Shown here one piece after another: positions 61,561 to 64,000 of a stretch of 64,000 bases of DNA (the stretch's first letter is position 1; each line of letters starts with the position of its first letter). The notes below the pieces were generated by a model that was not told where the DNA came from, ran no database searches, and worked only from the letters and a program-made list of their open reading frames with translations. The DNA lies in assembly GCF_014635585.1 (NCBI RefSeq), contig NZ_BMDC01000004.1, positions 201,952-265,951 of the forward strand, in the 5' to 3' direction. The translations under genes and the position numbers were made by a program. Origin of the DNA: Rothia aerolata (GTDB lineage: Bacteria > Actinomycetota > Actinomycetes > Actinomycetales > Micrococcaceae).

Positions 61561-61859
61561 AGTGAGCAAAGGCTAGTGATGAAGGTCACTAGATAGCTCA
61601 CTGATGGTAGTAATCCCGGAAGGGGATTTATGACAGGTAAGTCAAAGTTGATCGCAGATCTTTCTGCTTTGGTGTAAGTGTCTAACAACTCCATAGGAGC
61701 CGGCTATATCCGGTAAGGTCCAGTTTGGCAGCCGATACGTTCGGTGCAAATGATGTAAAGACCGCACGAAGAATTTGAGAGTTCGGTAGGCAGCGTAGCC
61801 AAAACCGAGAGTTTCTACGATGGGAGCTCCGTTTCCAAGGGGGAAACGGAGCTCCTTTT
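61561..61859 (+). ncRNA. candidate structured RNA of about 300 nt
   Basis: No gene, but an unbroken series of stems: GTGAGC (61562-61567) with GCTCAC (61596-61601) around CTAGTGA/TCACTAG; AATCCC/GGGATT (61612-61628); CTCC-ATA-GGAG (61689-61699); TTTGGC (61724) with GCCAAA (61798) enclosing GGTGC/GCAC (61743-61767); and a terminator GGAGCTCCGTTTCC with its 14-bp complement followed by TTTT. A TAAATAAT -10-like word lies just before the first stem. The neighbour dehydrogenase has its own terminator and the next gene is on the other strand, so this is an independent unit. Class unknown; length fits the raiA/Ms1 class. Confidence 0.7.
61823..61859 (+). terminator. terminator of the candidate structured RNA
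   Basis: Perfect 14-bp stem GGAGCTCCGTTTCC with GGAAACGGAGCTCC around a 5-nt loop, followed by TTTT. It faces the end of the LLM gene (61918, minus) and may stop both. Confidence 0.9.
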
Positions 61860-61917
61860 GTGTGCGGGCACCACTTATGCTGAGAAGAACCTTGTGCCTA
61901 CGGGCCGACATCAACCG

Positions 61918-62889
61918 CTAAAGCATGGCTCCAGCCACGATTTCTAGGCCCCGGGCCGCCTGGGCGGTGGTGGGCGAGTAGTTGGTCAGCATCATCTCAT
62001 CGGCCCGAGCAATTGCGCTGAAGCGGGTCAGGTAGTCGGCGACGTCGTCCCCAACACCCACCGCCAGCACGCGGAACATATTGAGAATCTGATCGGCTCC
62101 ACCCGACTCGATGAGCGCATCGAGTTCATCATTGGTGAAGGAGCGCTGGCGACCGGCAATCATGCGCACCCGCTCCCGCATAGCAATCTTCTTCTGCGCT
62201 TCCGCCTCTTCTCGAGTGTCGGCGGCAATGAAGTTGGCAGCGGCAATCACGTAGGGGTGCTCCAGCTGCTCGGAGGGCACAAACTTCTGCCGGTACACAT
62301 TAATCGCCTGCTCGTAGAGGTCAGGGGCAAAGTGCGAAGCGAAGGCATAGGGCAGGCCCAGCGCACCCGCGAGAGAGGCGCCAAAGAGCGAGGAACCCAG
62401 GATATAGAGGGGCACATTGGTGCCGTGGCCCGGGGTGGCCCGCACGCCCGGAACCAGGCTGTCACCCTGTAGGTAACCCTGCAACTCCTTCACGTCCTGC
62501 GGAAAGCGCTCGGCGGCGTCCAGGGTCCTGCGCAGGGCGCGCACGGTATTACCGTCCGTGCCCGGAGCCCGCCCCAGGCCCAGGTCAATCCGCCCCGGAT
62601 ACATCTCTTCCAGCGCGCCGAACTGCTCGGCCACCGCCAGCGGCGAGTGGTTGGGCAGCATCACTCCGCCCGAGCCCAGCCGTATGGACGACGTCCTGGC
62701 GGCGATGTGCGCAATCAGTACCGCAGGCGCTGAGCTGGCAATACTGGGGGCATTGTGGTGCTCGGCGTACCAAATACGCTCAAAGCCCAGCTTTTCCGCC
62801 TGCTGCGCCATAGCGACCGAGCGGGCAAAGGAGTCTCGAGGGGTCTCGCCCTCGTGAATGGTGGCCAGATCTAAGAGGGAAAGTTTCAT
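61918..62889 (-). CDS. LLM-class flavin-dependent oxidoreductase
   Basis: 323 residues, luciferase-like TIM barrel: GFERIWYAEHHNAPSIASSA near the start, RLGSGGVMLPNHSPLAVAEQ, GRIDLGLGRAPGTDGNTVRA. This is the MsnO8/YhbW-like branch that uses FMN or reduced flavin; substrate unknown. It is the second of two tandem paralogues; the start is nine bases after the stop of the first. Confidence 0.9.
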   Translation of the reverse strand: MKLSLLDLATIHEGETPRDSFARSVAMAQQAEKLGFERIWYAEHHNAPSIASSAPAVLIAHIAARTSSIRLGSGGVMLPNHSPLAVAEQFGALEEMYPGRIDLGLGRAPGTDGNTVRALRRTLDAAERFPQDVKELQGYLQGDSLVPGVRATPGHGTNVPLYILGSSLFGASLAGALGLPYAFASHFAPDLYEQAINVYRQKFVPSEQLEHPYVIAAANFIAADTREEAEAQKKIAMRERVRMIAGRQRSFTNDELDALIESGGADQILNMFRVLAVGVGDDVADYLTRFSAIARADEMMLTNYSPTTAQAARGLEIVAGAML

Positions 62890-62898
62890 GATGGTTCC

Positions 62899-63879
62899 TT
62901 ACTTGCTGATGAGCTTCTCGGCCACAAGATCTAAGGTCTTGTAGACGCCGGCGGTGTGGGGGCTCAGGGGCGAGAGCATGAGCTCATCTGCCTGAACGGA
63001 ATCGGAGAAGTTCAGCAGGTAGTCCTTCACCTGCTCGGCAGTGCCCACTGCCGAGTACTTGATCATGGCGAGAATTTGCCGACCCTGGGCAGAGTTCATC
63101 AGAAAGTCCAGCTCAGACTCCGAGTAGTTGCGGCCCCTGCCCACCATACGCTTCACGCGGTCGCGCTTAGCCTGCTCAAACTGCTTCTGGGCTTCTTCTT
63201 CAGACTCGTCTGCCAGCACATTGACGGCGGCAATCACGTAGGGCTGCTCTAGCTGCTCGGAGGGCTCAAAGCGCTCGCGGTAGAGCTTGATTGCCTCTTC
63301 GAGGTGGGTGGGAGCAAAGTGCGAGGCAAAGGCGTAGGGCAGGCCGAGGGCCGCCGCGAGGGAAGCCCCGAAGAGGGAGGAGCCCAGGATATAGAGGGGA
63401 ACATGGGTGCCCTTACCCGGGGTGGCGTTAACACCGGGAACCAGGCTGTTGTTGCTGAGGTAGCCCTGAAGCTCTTGAACGTCCTGGGGAAAGCGCTCGG
63501 CGTCATTGGGATCTCGGCGCAGAGCCTGAATGGTCTTCATATCGGTACCGGGAGCCCGGCCCAGGCCCAGATCAATACGGTTGGGGTAGAGCTCCGCCAG
63601 GGTGCCGAACTGCTCGGCGATACCCAGTGGCGAGTGGTTGGGCAGCATCACCCCGCCCGAACCCAGCCTGATTTTCTCGGTATGGGCGCCCACGTGGGAA
63701 ATCAGAACGGCCGGGGCCGAGCTGGCAATACTGTTCATGTTGTGGTGCTCGGCGTACCAGATTCTCTCAAAGCCGAGCTTCTCAGCGTGCTGGGCCAGCT
63801 CAACTGAGCGTTTGAAGCTGTCTTTGGGGGTCTCGCCGTCAAAAATAGTTGCAAAATCCAAGATGGAAAGCTTTGGCAA
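62899..63879 (-). CDS. LLM-class flavin-dependent oxidoreductase, paralogue
   Basis: 326 residues, close paralogue of the protein encoded next (e.g. GFERIWYAEHHNMNSIASSA; NRIDLGLGRAPGTDMKTIQA). Both keep the same glycine and histidine positions, so both are likely active. The ATG at 63879 is preceded by GGAGAAACC. The product pair suggests a local duplication followed by divergence. The 121 bases to the window end hold presumably its promoter; nothing specific seen. Confidence 0.9.
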   Translation of the reverse strand: MPKLSILDFATIFDGETPKDSFKRSVELAQHAEKLGFERIWYAEHHNMNSIASSAPAVLISHVGAHTEKIRLGSGGVMLPNHSPLGIAEQFGTLAELYPNRIDLGLGRAPGTDMKTIQALRRDPNDAERFPQDVQELQGYLSNNSLVPGVNATPGKGTHVPLYILGSSLFGASLAAALGLPYAFASHFAPTHLEEAIKLYRERFEPSEQLEQPYVIAAVNVLADESEEEAQKQFEQAKRDRVKRMVGRGRNYSESELDFLMNSAQGRQILAMIKYSAVGTAEQVKDYLLNFSDSVQADELMLSPLSPHTAGVYKTLDLVAEKLISK

Positions 63880-64000
63880 GGTTTCTCCTTCGTCCCCTCA
63901 CGGTAGGGGTTGTAATTTGGTGCGTATATAGAGGGCAACGTTGAGCGAGCTGAGTTTGTTCCTGCTTGCTGGGGTGCACCTAGGTTCCCTATCTGTTTCC

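Noticed and set aside
61561-61859. tmRNA, RNase P RNA or SRP RNA as identity of the structured RNA
   Set aside because: The tRNA-like ends of tmRNA, the conserved P4 words of RNase P RNA and the SRP tetraloop region are not seen.

Overview
The window is the chromosomal replication-origin region of a high-GC Gram-positive bacterium of the family Micrococcaceae, most likely Rothia or a close relative (inference from gene order and protein sequences; no database was searched). The order rpmH-dnaA-dnaN-recF-DciA-gyrB-gyrA-DUF3566-tRNA-Ile-tRNA-Ala on one side and rnpA-yidD-yidC-jag-rsmG-parA-parB on the other is the classical actinobacterial origin layout. Genes left of about 14.2 kb lie mostly on the minus strand and genes to the right mostly on the plus strand, so transcription runs away from the origin.

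Layout. 0.2-2.3 kb: DUF3349 protein and a PiT phosphate transporter with its small membrane partner. 2.3-3.1 kb: gene-free and full of palindromes, with one copy of a structured repeat. 3.1-3.6 kb: a 5S rRNA without 16S or 23S, joined to tRNA-Ala, a 39-residue DLW-39 protein and tRNA-Ile. 3.7-14.2 kb: gyrA, gyrB, dciA, recF, dnaN and dnaA, with DnaA boxes on both sides of dnaA. 14.7-17.9 kb: rpmH to rsmG. 18-22.4 kb: a flavoprotein monooxygenase and parAB with parS sites. 22.4-24.3 kb: an AT-rich gene-free stretch with two parS sites. 24.3-29.5 kb: accessory genes (alcohol dehydrogenase, tartrate/malate dehydrogenase, a broken acetyltransferase, a Fic protein with an iterated operator-like array, DUF1206). 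29.6-36.1 kb: trxA, trxB, a pseudokinase-like membrane protein, murJ, Nudix, CCA-adding enzyme. 36.2-40.3 kb: quinol-type nitric oxide reductase with an unknown Cys-rich membrane protein and an SPFH protein. 40.4-46.2 kb: ABC transporter, two-component system, unknown membrane protein, TM2 protein. 46.4-48.2 kb: rpsF-ssb-rpsR-rplI. 48.4-52.7 kb: aldehyde dehydrogenase, small membrane protein, guanidine-III riboswitch plus Gdx exporter, glycerate kinase. 52.8-55.2 kb: dnaB interrupted by an intein, then a zinc-ribbon microprotein. 55.6-64 kb: levansucrase, uroporphyrinogen-III synthase, DUF2316, MFS, DUF421, a second alcohol dehydrogenase, a candidate structured RNA and two tandem LLM-class flavin oxidoreductases.

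The most interesting material is non-coding: a roughly 300-nt candidate structured RNA with its own terminator (61.56-61.86 kb); a pair of related sRNA-like loci (19.33 and 50.46 kb); twin 125-bp elements whose long-range stem shows two compensatory base-pair changes (49.76 and 58.01 kb); an inverted pair of structured repeats (2.66 and 50.64 kb); two unrelated-sequence hairpins with identical geometry (2.60 and 17.99 kb); and three 34-bp palindrome-like repeats at an exact 51-bp period before the Fic gene. Seven parS-type sites lie between 19.8 and 27.2 kb, with a one-mismatch outlier at 52.3 kb.
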